Below are positions 10,133 through 19,042 of a stretch of DNA of 64,000 nucleotides, in pieces. Position 1 is the first letter of the stretch; the number at the start of each line of letters is the position of its first letter. Both the position numbers and the translations under genes were made by a program. Under the pieces are notes generated by a model, which saw only the letters and a program-made list of their open reading frames with translations, had not been told where the DNA came from and searched no databases. This DNA is from Vandiemenella viatica (lineage: Eukaryota > Arthropoda > Insecta > Orthoptera > Morabidae). The DNA lies in assembly GCA_031002005.1 (NCBI GenBank), contig JARYHS010013630.1, positions 33,009,504 to 33,073,503 on the forward strand, written 5' to 3'.

Positions 10133-12228
10133 TTTTTTTTTTTTTTTTTTTTTTGCTGTCATCAGTCTTTCGACTGGTTTTATGCAGTCCTCCATTCTTT
10201 CCTATTCTATCTTGTGCTAATCTGCTTGTGACAAACAGGGTCGAAAACTATAGGCCAATCAGTTTGACATCAGTGGTAGGTAAATTAATGGAGAGATTAA
10301 TATGCAACCACATTAGAAGTGTCTGTGAGGAACGTAAGTGGTTTTCAAGTTGGCAACATGGCTTTAGACAAGGATATTCATGCGAATCTCAGTTAGTAGG
10401 CTATATGCAAGATATTTCTGATGAAATGGACAGGGGAGGTCAAGATGATAGTGTAGCACTATATCTTTTAAAGGCCTTTGTCAGAGTGAGTCATAAAATG
10501 GTGCTTAATAAGGTAAAAACTATTGGATTTGATAAAAATGCGATTTGCTATGTGGAAGAATTCCTATAAGGTAGAAAGCAAATAGTTAATATAGGAAATG
10601 CAGTCTCAAAAGAAGTAGGAGTGAACATGGGAGCCCCACTTGGTAGTTTATTGGGACCATTGTTATTCGTTATTCAAATGAATTATTACGTCAGAAGTAA
10701 AATTGTTTGCAGATGACATGATGTTATATAAAAGGATCAAAACAATAGAAGACTGTAAACAGCTGCAGAGTGATCTAGATAGGATAACTAGCTGGGTGAG
10801 TCAACATGGGATGAAGATAAATGCAAAGAAGACCAAGCTTATTAAGTACACAGATAAAATCCAAACAGATTGATTATGATTCTAAAGTGGGAAAGGAGCT
10901 ACTTATTGAAGACTCGAAATGTAAATACCTTGAAATAACATTTGATATAGCAGACTAAACTGGACAGGACACATTGCACAGGTAATATGGAAAAGGTTCA
11001 AAATTATTAACCTGTTGGAAAGAGTGATGAGGGGATGCATTAGAGAAGTAAGGGAATTGGGGTACAAAACTTTAGTCAGACCACTGCTGGAATAGGGTGG
11101 TTTAATTTGGGATTCACATTTTGGATATCAAATACAAGAGTTGAAGAGGGTGCAGAGGAGGGCTGCCAGATTTATCTTCGGAAATTGCCGCAGAACACAA
11201 TCAATAGCCGATATGATAAAGGATCTGGCGTGGGATTCATTGGAGGATAGAAGGAGAGTGAAGAGAGTCAATGGAGTTTACGAGGTCTATACTGGTGATG
11301 AAGCATGGAAAGATATTGATGGGAAAATTAAGAGAGGTGCTTGGAAGAATAAGGTTGACCATGACCACAAGCTGGCACTTGATTTCAGGCATAAGGTTGT
11401 GGAAAAATTTTGTTTTGTAGGAAAGGGTGTAAGGGACTGGAATAAATTGCTGTAGAAGTGATTAATAATTTACCGGAAACAGTGATGGAATTTAAAGAAA
11501 AAATTAGTAGAGGGCAAAAGTAGATTGGAAGAGGAAAAGAGAAAGATGGGTGTGTAGAGAGATTGCCACCGGAGCGTGCAGTCCATCGCAATTTTATCAA
11601 TTATATAATTCTAACCTCTTCATCTTAACATACCCATATAACCAACTTCCTCAATTATCTGCTTCATATATTCTAATCTCTGTATATCTCTGCAGTTCTT
11701 ATCTTCGGCTGTTAACAAGTTAACGAATCCTGCATATTTCAAAAAATTACTTACCAGCCTGTCTCTTCTTTCTGTAAGCTGCTTCCACAAACTTCTTTCC
11801 TCACCCATCGTTTCCAAAATTCGTTCATTTCGTACTTTGTCTGCCCACTTAATTTTCAGCATTTTCTGTAGCACCACATTTCAAATGCTTCAATTTTCTT
11901 TCTTTCTGGTATTCCTAAAGTACATACACTACCATAAAGTGCTGTGCTCCACACATAGAGTTTTAAATAGTTCCTTCTAATTCCTAGGTCAATGTTTGAA
12001 GCTAAAAGATTTCTCTTTTTCATGAAAGCTCCTTTCGCTGGTGCTATTCTGTTTTTGATATCATTCTTGCTTCGGCCATCGGTTGTATTTTTGCTTCCTA
12101 AGTAGCAGAATTTCCTCTATTGTATCCGATCCTATTTTTATATTTAATTTGCTGTGATTGCTATAATTTCTGCTACATTTCATCACTTTAGTCTTGCTTT
12201 GCTTTATATTCAGTCCAAAATCTTCCTT
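10133..12228 (-). mobile_element. RTE-like LINE split by a CR1-like insertion and cut by the assembly gap
   Basis: The poly(T) run at 10133-10154 marks the tail, followed by the same 3' end as at 6.86 kb (CAGTCTTTCGACTGGTTTTATG). The match stops near 10230 and resumes at about 11600 with CTAACCTCTTCATC, continuing to 12228 where the N run begins. The piece between is a CR1-like copy on the plus strand. The bases on either side (GCTAATCTGCTTGTG and TCTAACCTCTTCATC) look like a decayed target duplication. Open coding stretches (for example 11620-11877 and the KEDFGLNI...KVMKCSRN block before the gap) belong to the same reverse transcriptase family. Confidence 0.8.
10231..11598 (+). mobile_element. 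CR1-like LINE, 5'-truncated, nested in an RTE-like copy
   Basis: The copy begins inside the reverse transcriptase (VENYRPISLTSVVGKLMER) and ends with the family 3' terminus (CACCGGAGCG...CAATTTTATCAATTATA). Coding blocks run in several frames: 10231-10566 (fingers and motif A region), FADD near 10696 (LFADDMMLYK, intact but out of frame) and 11141-11455 (C-terminal RVQRRAARFIFGNC...LALDFRHKVV). At least three single-base or small frameshifts and one stop break it. The same 3' end occurs at 47.6 and 56.45 kb, defining one family. Confidence 0.85.
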
Positions 12229-13228
12229 NNNNNNNNNNNNNNNNNNNNNNNNNNNNNNNNNNNNNNNNNNNNNNNNNNNNNNNNNNNNNNNNNNNNNNNN
12301 NNNNNNNNNNNNNNNNNNNNNNNNNNNNNNNNNNNNNNNNNNNNNNNNNNNNNNNNNNNNNNNNNNNNNNNNNNNNNNNNNNNNNNNNNNNNNNNNNNNN
12401 NNNNNNNNNNNNNNNNNNNNNNNNNNNNNNNNNNNNNNNNNNNNNNNNNNNNNNNNNNNNNNNNNNNNNNNNNNNNNNNNNNNNNNNNNNNNNNNNNNNN
12501 NNNNNNNNNNNNNNNNNNNNNNNNNNNNNNNNNNNNNNNNNNNNNNNNNNNNNNNNNNNNNNNNNNNNNNNNNNNNNNNNNNNNNNNNNNNNNNNNNNNN
12601 NNNNNNNNNNNNNNNNNNNNNNNNNNNNNNNNNNNNNNNNNNNNNNNNNNNNNNNNNNNNNNNNNNNNNNNNNNNNNNNNNNNNNNNNNNNNNNNNNNNN
12701 NNNNNNNNNNNNNNNNNNNNNNNNNNNNNNNNNNNNNNNNNNNNNNNNNNNNNNNNNNNNNNNNNNNNNNNNNNNNNNNNNNNNNNNNNNNNNNNNNNNN
12801 NNNNNNNNNNNNNNNNNNNNNNNNNNNNNNNNNNNNNNNNNNNNNNNNNNNNNNNNNNNNNNNNNNNNNNNNNNNNNNNNNNNNNNNNNNNNNNNNNNNN
12901 NNNNNNNNNNNNNNNNNNNNNNNNNNNNNNNNNNNNNNNNNNNNNNNNNNNNNNNNNNNNNNNNNNNNNNNNNNNNNNNNNNNNNNNNNNNNNNNNNNNN
13001 NNNNNNNNNNNNNNNNNNNNNNNNNNNNNNNNNNNNNNNNNNNNNNNNNNNNNNNNNNNNNNNNNNNNNNNNNNNNNNNNNNNNNNNNNNNNNNNNNNNN
13101 NNNNNNNNNNNNNNNNNNNNNNNNNNNNNNNNNNNNNNNNNNNNNNNNNNNNNNNNNNNNNNNNNNNNNNNNNNNNNNNNNNNNNNNNNNNNNNNNNNNN
13201 NNNNNNNNNNNNNNNNNNNNNNNNNNNN
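12229..13228. other. Assembly gap, exactly 1000 N
   Basis: The round length points to a scaffold placeholder of unknown real size. Its left edge falls inside an RTE-like LINE. Its right edge lies in the intron after exon 4 of the micro-exon gene, only 112 bases from that exon, so the missing sequence probably contains more of that gene. Confidence 0.98.
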
Positions 13229-13740
13229 AAACAGTACATGGATTTTTGTTTAAATGAAAATTATACTCATGAAACGATAGAAAGCTATCAGAATAAAGCT
13301 GACATCTAATTACAAGGAATGCATGAAATAAATAACTTACCATTAATTTGCATGGGTACATCGTAAGAACTAGTGGTAGGGATACCCTCGAACTCTAGTT
13401 CTTCAGATGGCATATCTGTAAAAAAAAAAAAAAGTTAGGATTAAACGTAATGTTAATTAAATAAAATTTTTATCAACAATATCAAATATTTAACAGTACA
13501 TGGAATTATGTTAAATGAAAAATTATAAAGCTGACATCAAATTACAAGTAATAAATAACAAAGTGGGACTTACCATTCATTTGTACGGGTACATCGTAAG
13601 TAGGTATACCCTCAAACTCTAGTCCTTCAGATGGCGTATCTGTAACAAAAAAAAAAAAAGTTTAAATGGTAACATAGGATAAAACGCTATGTTAATTAAA
13701 TGAAAAAAAAAACTTACTGAGATATTTATCAAATAATTCC
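13229..13740 (-). repeat. Tandem exon-intron duplication
   Basis: Not only exons 3 and 4 but also their flanking introns match. The bases after exon 3 (13500-13573) and after exon 4 (13229-13340) share AAACAGTACATGGA, AAAGCTGACATC and AATTACAAG blocks. The bases before each acceptor share TTAATTAACAT and a long T run. The repeated unit is therefore about 220-240 bp of exon plus intron. It may continue into the gap. Confidence 0.8.
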
Positions 13741-13952
13741 CAATTCCATTCGTTGGAGCCGAAAACCAACAGACTTCCATCACTAGTGGCTCCTTCAGAC
13801 AGTAAATCTAAAAAAAAGATAGCATAGTTTAAAAGACAACATAAATTTTGTTAAATAAATAATTGAAACTGGCAATGTATGAAAAACACATAATTACCTT
13901 GCAGATTCACGTCATCGAGAGAAGGCAAATCTTCAATGCTTTGCGAAGACAT
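13341..13952 (-). CDS. Micro-exon gene with tandemly duplicated phase-1 exons, 3' part missing
   Basis: Product unknown; not recognised as any family. Four coding exons read on the minus strand: 13952-13898 (ATG, MSSQSIEDLPSLDDVNLQ), 13807-13718, 13639-13574 and 13415-13341. Donors are GTAATT, GTAAGT, GTAAGT and GTAAGT, and acceptors end in T-rich tracts plus AG. All junctions are phase 1 and internal exons are 90, 66 and 75 nt, so any can be added or skipped in frame. Exons 3 and 4 are duplicates (TPSEGLEFEGIPTYDVPVQM against MPSEELEFEGIPTTSSYDVP), and exon 2 starts with a related LLSEGA segment. The peptide is acidic, with no signal peptide, membrane segment or cysteines. A stretch EWNWELFDKYL resembles acidic-aromatic activation segments (inference). 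The last donor leads toward the gap, so the C-terminus is unseen. Confidence 0.8.
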
Positions 13953-13978
13953 TGTCTCTGTGTAAGTTCAGATACAAC

Positions 13979-14011
13979 TGGCTTAGTTCCTGTTACGACG
14001 CTTCTTTTATA
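13979..14011 (-). promoter_or_regulatory. TATA promoter and start site of the micro-exon gene
   Basis: On the minus strand TATAAAA occupies 14011-14005. A CCAGTT initiator-like sequence follows, with its A at 13979, 32 bases downstream of the first T. The ATG follows 27 bases later at 13952. Spacing fits a canonical arthropod RNA polymerase II core promoter. Confidence 0.75.
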
Positions 14012-14029
14012 GAGGCCTGCACCCCAAGA

Positions 14030-14600
14030 TAATGACTGTGAGCAGCGCCATCGTGGCTGCAGTGGCGGGCGGGTGAACTACAAAGATAATTACGGTGACA
14101 GCGGCGCCGGCGTGTCTGCAGGGGCGGGGCGCGTGACCTACTAAGATAATTACGGTGAGAGGCGCCGGCGTGGCGCGTGACCTACAAAGAGCCAGGTAGA
14201 TAATTATAGGCCGCACAGTCGGCCGGGTGCCTAATTGTAGGGGAAGCGGCCGCAGGGGGCGCGGCGCGTGACCTACAAAGATAATTACGGTGAGAGGCGC
14301 CGGCGTGTCTGCAGGGGCGGGGCGCGTGACCTACTAAGATAATTACGGTGAGAGGCGCCGGCGTGGCGCGTGACCTACAAAGAGCCAGGTAGATAATTAT
14401 AGGCCAGAGGCCGCACAGTCGGCCGGGTGCCTAATTGTAGGGGAAGCGGCCGCAGGGGGCGCGGCGCGTGACCTACAAAGATAATTACGGTAAGCGGCGC
14501 CGGCAGCCAGGTAGATAATGACAGGGCGGTGGCGCCTAATTATAGAGGAAGCGGCCGCAGGGGGAGGGACGGGTGAGATAATTATGGGGCGCAGAACGTA
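14030..14600. repeat. GC-rich tandem array with GATAATTA and GTGACCTAC motifs
   Basis: A short module (about 55-70 bp, GTGACCTACNAAGATAATTACGGTGA plus GC-rich filler) repeats across the block, with about ten GATAAT occurrences between 14038 and 14580. A higher-order unit of about 193-199 bp is present twice, starting at 14104 and 14297. Read toward the gene on the minus strand, the motifs become TAATTATC (homeodomain-like core) and GTAGGTCAC (nuclear-receptor half-site core). The array begins about 50 bases upstream of the micro-exon gene start site. A regulatory role is inferred from position and motif repetition. Confidence 0.8.
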
Positions 14601-16643
14601 CATATCCTTACTACTAGCCTCTCCTCCATATTATCTGAGCTATCATTTTAATACCGATAGCATTAATTCTCTTAAAAGACAGACCACGTCCTGTATGACT
14701 TTCAATCACTTTGTGAATGTAAACTTTGAAACATTCTGATGCCCTTTATTTCACCCTTCTTTAATCAGTGTAACGTATCGTTATTAATTATTGATTATTC
14801 TCTGTTTATAACAAGTTAATTTTGATCACTTAAAGGAATAGTTGAAACCACATATAATGTTTTCAGTACATTATTTCTTGTTAATGTATAGTGTTCTATA
14901 CGTATTTATTTCATTTGCCGGCTCAATGTAAGACGGGCTATTGCTTTGTCGGATTTTTTTATAATTTTTTAATTTATCTTAGCTGCAATTGCGCCTCAGT
15001 CTGTAAACCTTATGAGTAACCAATAAATGTCCACAGTTGTTTTAGTAAAAATCATTTGTAGCTTTTCACCCTTTTTCTTTAGATATAATAGAAACACAAC
15101 TCACAATTTATATTATTGTTAAATATGCAAATTGCAACTTATTATTTAATTTCATAATCAGTAATGGTGAAACTCATTAAATTCTAATGAATATTTACAA
15201 AAATAACGACACCAGTACCCTGTAAGACATTATTTGGCCTTTAGAATGGGTTGATTTAAATAAAGTCCTGATCACAGGTAATAAGTTTTGTAAGACGCCT
15301 TGTAGTTAATTATCCTATACACCGTTCAGTAAATTGATTTACTGATTAATTTTGTTCATTAATGACGCGGTCGTCAAATGATGAAACCAAGCCAGTTCTA
15401 CGCAGTAGGTGGGAGAATAATTAATAAATAATCATCAATAAATAATTCTGTCCACGACAAGTTTATTTATAAAGCGCATTAACACTCACGAACTGGTTGG
15501 CCACCACCAAATTTCAGGATAAAGGCTAATCGAAACTTCGTTATCCGAAAGATTACAGAATTCTTGAAGGAAAATTAGTATTTGCATCTGCTTTCAACTA
15601 AGTTGTCTACCATCACAACCTAATATTCAGAATTCGTCTCAGTACTGTTCCAACTTCATTTTTTACGCTCACTGCTCCTGTTGACCACCTCAAGTTCTTT
15701 TTACACAAAGCCCACACACTAAAATTACATTGCACAGCAGCTATATCGGCCAATGCTTCCGATACGCGAACCGCGTTCCACGACAATCCGGACCCGACTG
15801 ATTCAAAACAACTACTTCGCAGTCGGCGGAAGGTAACAGTGACGTTACAACCCGTTACATTAGTAACACTTCTCATGCTCATCCATGATAAAGAGGTTGG
15901 AATTTTTGTGTGTACGAGCGTGACTCAAGCGATAACCAACCATTTGATAGAAACTGAACATATGATAGGTTACGTTATGTTTTTACACTACGACACCCTG
16001 TGAATTTGCAACAGGGGCCGCTAAATCAATTGTTCAATAATACAATCTATGAATTTGCGTACATACAAATAAAGCAATCTGTTCGTACACACGCCAGGCC
16101 CGTATGCTTCCAGGGGAGATATGTGAATAGTACTGAAGTGTGTCTGTGAGTCATGCCTTACCATAAAATCTCCAGCATTAGTTGGAACTCCAAGGGGGAG
16201 AGAGCCAAATAATGTGTCAAACGTGTTTAAAAAATTTCCGTATATCTTAAATTTAGAAGAAGAGGGAGAAATCTAAAAAACAGGTAAAAGCAGAGCTAAT
16301 CCTCTGCTTTTTGCTACACAGGGAATTTATCTGAAAGTTTATCTGTTAATTAACAGCACAGGCACAGCTAGTCAAAAAGAAGCTTGTAATCGCATTGAGG
16401 GAGAGAAACCAAACAGCAATCATTTTTTCTGAACTGAAAAGGTGGTAATTTTTTATTTTTCAAGTATGGAACATGTCAGTAGATTCTACTATTTATATTA
16501 AAAATATATATTAGAAAAATTAATATGTCTTATTCTGATTTACACCGAAGAATTTCGTTCGTAGTCAGTCTGAAAGAGTTATGACGTTGTTCGAGAAATT
16601 TCCTAACCTTGATTCTGTCGCCCCTACTGAACGGCAATACCTA
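14601..16643. other. Unassigned AT-rich sequence
   Basis: No gene, transposon end or tandem repeat was recognised. An 89-codon minus-strand frame at 15613-15882 has no identifiable domain. Confidence 0.4.
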
Positions 16644-17319
16644 TCACAGAACAGCGTTTCTCAGCCTTATTCAACTTGAGGAGCAGTAAATAGACAAAAT
16701 TAACTTTGCGGACCACTGACTTATGTGGGGTCTAATTTTTTACCTACGTGTATAGCATTAACATTTGCGACTTATCGTATTGTTCTATAATAACACAGTA
16801 AACCTAAAGCATTTTTTGAGTTCCTACGAAAAGACAGTTACGAAACTGGAAGTGAACTAATTGCATGTTAACCAGACTCTTAATATTTAATAACAACGTA
16901 ACTGTAGGGTGAATGATACACTTTACCAGTGACCTACATGCACAGAAAAAAAGAGACCTCATATTTTCTTCACCGTTCTTATGTGACCAACCCTAACCAC
17001 CTTCCGCTTTCTCTCACACCCACTCCAAGACACTTCAGAAACGATCGTTAACATAAGCCTTAAATGAACGCCGCTGTTTATGATGCCGACTAGAAACGTA
17101 GTCAGTGAATGGACAAACTATTGTAGCAACAATGCTATGTTGTCCTCAAATCCTGACCATTGAAATATTGATGACTTTAAAATGGTTGTGCTTATAACGT
17201 ATGCTCGCTTGTAGCCTTATACAGTACGCGTATAGATGTCATCTAAGTTCTTAATATTCTGCCTACGGACCACCTGAAGCATCTACTCGGACCACAGGTT
17301 GAGAAACACTGTCGTAGAA
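16644..17319. mobile_element. Non-autonomous hAT element (MITE-like)
   Basis: The element runs 16652-17311. Ends are CAGCGTTTCTCAGCC and GGTTGAGAAACACTG, a hAT/Charlie-type inverted repeat. The flanking 8-mers TCACAGAA (16644-16651) and TCGTAGAA (17312-17319) match at six of eight positions, as an aged target duplication would. The GCGGACCAC block inside is also typical. No transposase sequence is present. Confidence 0.75.
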
Positions 17320-17633
17320 GATCATGAAGTTCGTTGTAGATTACGGTAGAACTGTAATTATCCTTTGAATCATACAATCAATTCGGTTGATCTTGACGTA
17401 TCTCAACTTAAGCATTTAATAAAAAATATCACTGTCTCAAGAGATTCCCCACAATATACGCAATAAAATAACAACAATATTGAAAATACCATTCTTTAAA
17501 TGGTAACAGATTGAGGTGCTCACACAGCCGCCGCCTGTGTTCCTAACTCCATTATCACAAATCCTGCTCCCAAATTAGAGCAAAGTCGTGTGTATACATG
17601 AAATTTACTTTAAAAAAATAATAATAATAATTT

Positions 17634-18380
17634 CAGTATACACTCCAATTATCCGAAATCAATTGGGACCGGACCCCATTCGGATAATCAAAAATTCGGA
17701 TAGTTGGATTTTTTCGAAAAAGGGTTATTTTAATTGATTACCGATATATGTTGAAAATGGGAGAAAAATCAATTCTTAAAGAAAAAGAGCTTTTAATTAA
17801 TTAACTGAAAATGCGACACTTTTACATGTTTAGGATACTTACCAGTGCTGTACATTAGTACAATATGTACGTAGCATACTGTAAATAAAAGTCATTGTTT
17901 GCTGAAAATCTCGGTCAAAGTAAGCTGTTTGACTATATTCGTCAGTTTTCGGACAGCAAGTCCGCGTCCGTTTGACAGTGAGAAGTTGCATGTGGTCACA
18001 CTCGGGCTGACGCTCCATCCACTTCAACGCAGTTTTAAGGCCGGCAAATGCTTGACTAGCTGATGGTCCTGTGCCTGCTTCAACTTCGAGATTAAGGTAA
18101 TCTTCTTCCTGGACACTTTCTTCTCTCACACTTTCAATAAGTTCATCATCATTTAGAATTTCATACCCAGTGTCTGACGAATCACACACCGCCCACTCTC
18201 GTATACCTTTAGCACTAACTTCTGAAAATCCAGGAATATTCAAAATAATGTTTCTGAAATCCTCTAGTGGCACATCATCTCCATCTTCTCCTGACTCTTC
18301 CCTTTCCGTCTTAATTAAAAAAGCGATTCTGATAATCAGCGATTCGGATAATCGGAGTTCGGATAATTGGAGTTCTACTG
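17634..18380. mobile_element. Tigger/pogo DNA transposon remnant, internally deleted
   Basis: The left end begins CAGTATACACTCCAATTATC and the right end is GATAATTGGAGTTCTACTG followed by TA. TTCGGATAAT-type repeats recur inside both ends. These inverted ends and the TA insertion preference fit pogo/Tigger. At about 750 bp the copy keeps only the end of the transposase gene. Confidence 0.8.
17839..18335 (-). pseudogene. C-terminal part of a Tigger/pogo transposase
   Basis: The minus-strand frame gives an acidic tail (GYEILNDDELIESVREE) followed by ALKWMERQPECDHMQLLTVK. That is the usual order at the C-terminus of Tigger transposases after the DDE domain. The frame is open from about 18335 to a stop at 17839 without a break. 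The HTH-CENPB DNA-binding region and the DDE catalytic core are missing, removed by the deletion that shortened the element. It therefore cannot act as a transposase. Whether the fragment is transcribed cannot be told. Confidence 0.75.
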
Positions 18381-18407
18381 TATTTGGAATTATTGTTGAG
18401 TCTGCCT

Positions 18408-18482
18408 GTCTGGCCTTGCATCATGCAGAAATTAACTAACAGATTTCAGCAAAAATACACATAGTGATAGCTTAAGTCATGG
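18408..18482 (+). repeat. Isolated copy of a 75-bp degenerate repeat
   Basis: The segment (TGCATCATGCAGAAATTAAC, then ACAGATTTCAGCAAAA, TAGTGATAGCTTA) resembles the units scattered at 39.26-39.78 kb. Confidence 0.4.
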
Positions 18483-18828
18483 ACTAATATGAAGGCTATT
18501 CTTTATCCGGTTTAATTCTGTACTTCCCGATGAGACTGAAAACCAAAATCGTAAATTTTGGTTTGTTTGCATGTGCATGCATATAATAGGAACTGCACGT
18601 AGTAATATCTTATGTCACGTTAGTGGTAGTTTACGCCAAGTTTAGATGCGACGTCGACGAGCTGAGAAACAGAAAATGTTCCGAAAATCTGATCGTTCCA
18701 AAATAGAAACAACTTATGTGTATTGTTTGTCATTAGATTTCTCGTAGTTTAGATGATTACAACTACTGAATACAGCAAAGTCCACTGCTTGGGAGGGCAA
18801 GACAGAGTTGGGAGGAAGGCAAATTTGC

Positions 18829-19042
18829 CATCCTACCTAACATTCGAGAGGACGGGTGTCAAAAACTCGTCCGGCCATCCTGACTTGGGTTTTCCGTGGT
18901 TTTCTTCAGTCACTCAAGGCAAATGCCGGGATGGTTCCCTACAAGGGCACGGCCGACTTCCATCCCCCTTCTCTCCCCTTTAGGGACCCTCCTACCTAAC
19001 ATTCAGGAGGACGGGGGTGAAATCCCGTCCGACCATCCTGAA
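18829..19042 (+). repeat. tRNA-derived SINE fragment with duplicated head
   Basis: A SINE body is visible (CCATCCTGACTTGGGTTTTCC, GCAAATGCCGGGATGGTTCC, ACGGCCGACTTCC), related to the main SINE family of this window. The block CCTACCTAACATTC...CATCCTGA occurs at 18829-18884 and again at 18988-19042. The head was therefore duplicated or a second partial copy joined it. Confidence 0.6.

Noticed and set aside
12061..13361. Four long open frames of 370-390 codons on both strands
   Set aside because: They consist almost entirely of unknown residues translated from the 1000-N gap. Only the real sequence at their edges (LINE on the left, micro-exon gene on the right) was used.
14100..14500. Possible CRISPR-like array
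   Set aside because: Repeats are adjacent and nested, with no unique spacers of constant length, and the context is a eukaryotic promoter.
14007..14739. Open frames in the GC-rich block upstream of the micro-exon gene
   Set aside because: They follow the tandem repeat, have no start context and no recognisable domain; composition alone keeps them open.
15613..15882. 89-codon minus-strand frame
   Set aside because: No domain, signal or splice context could be seen.
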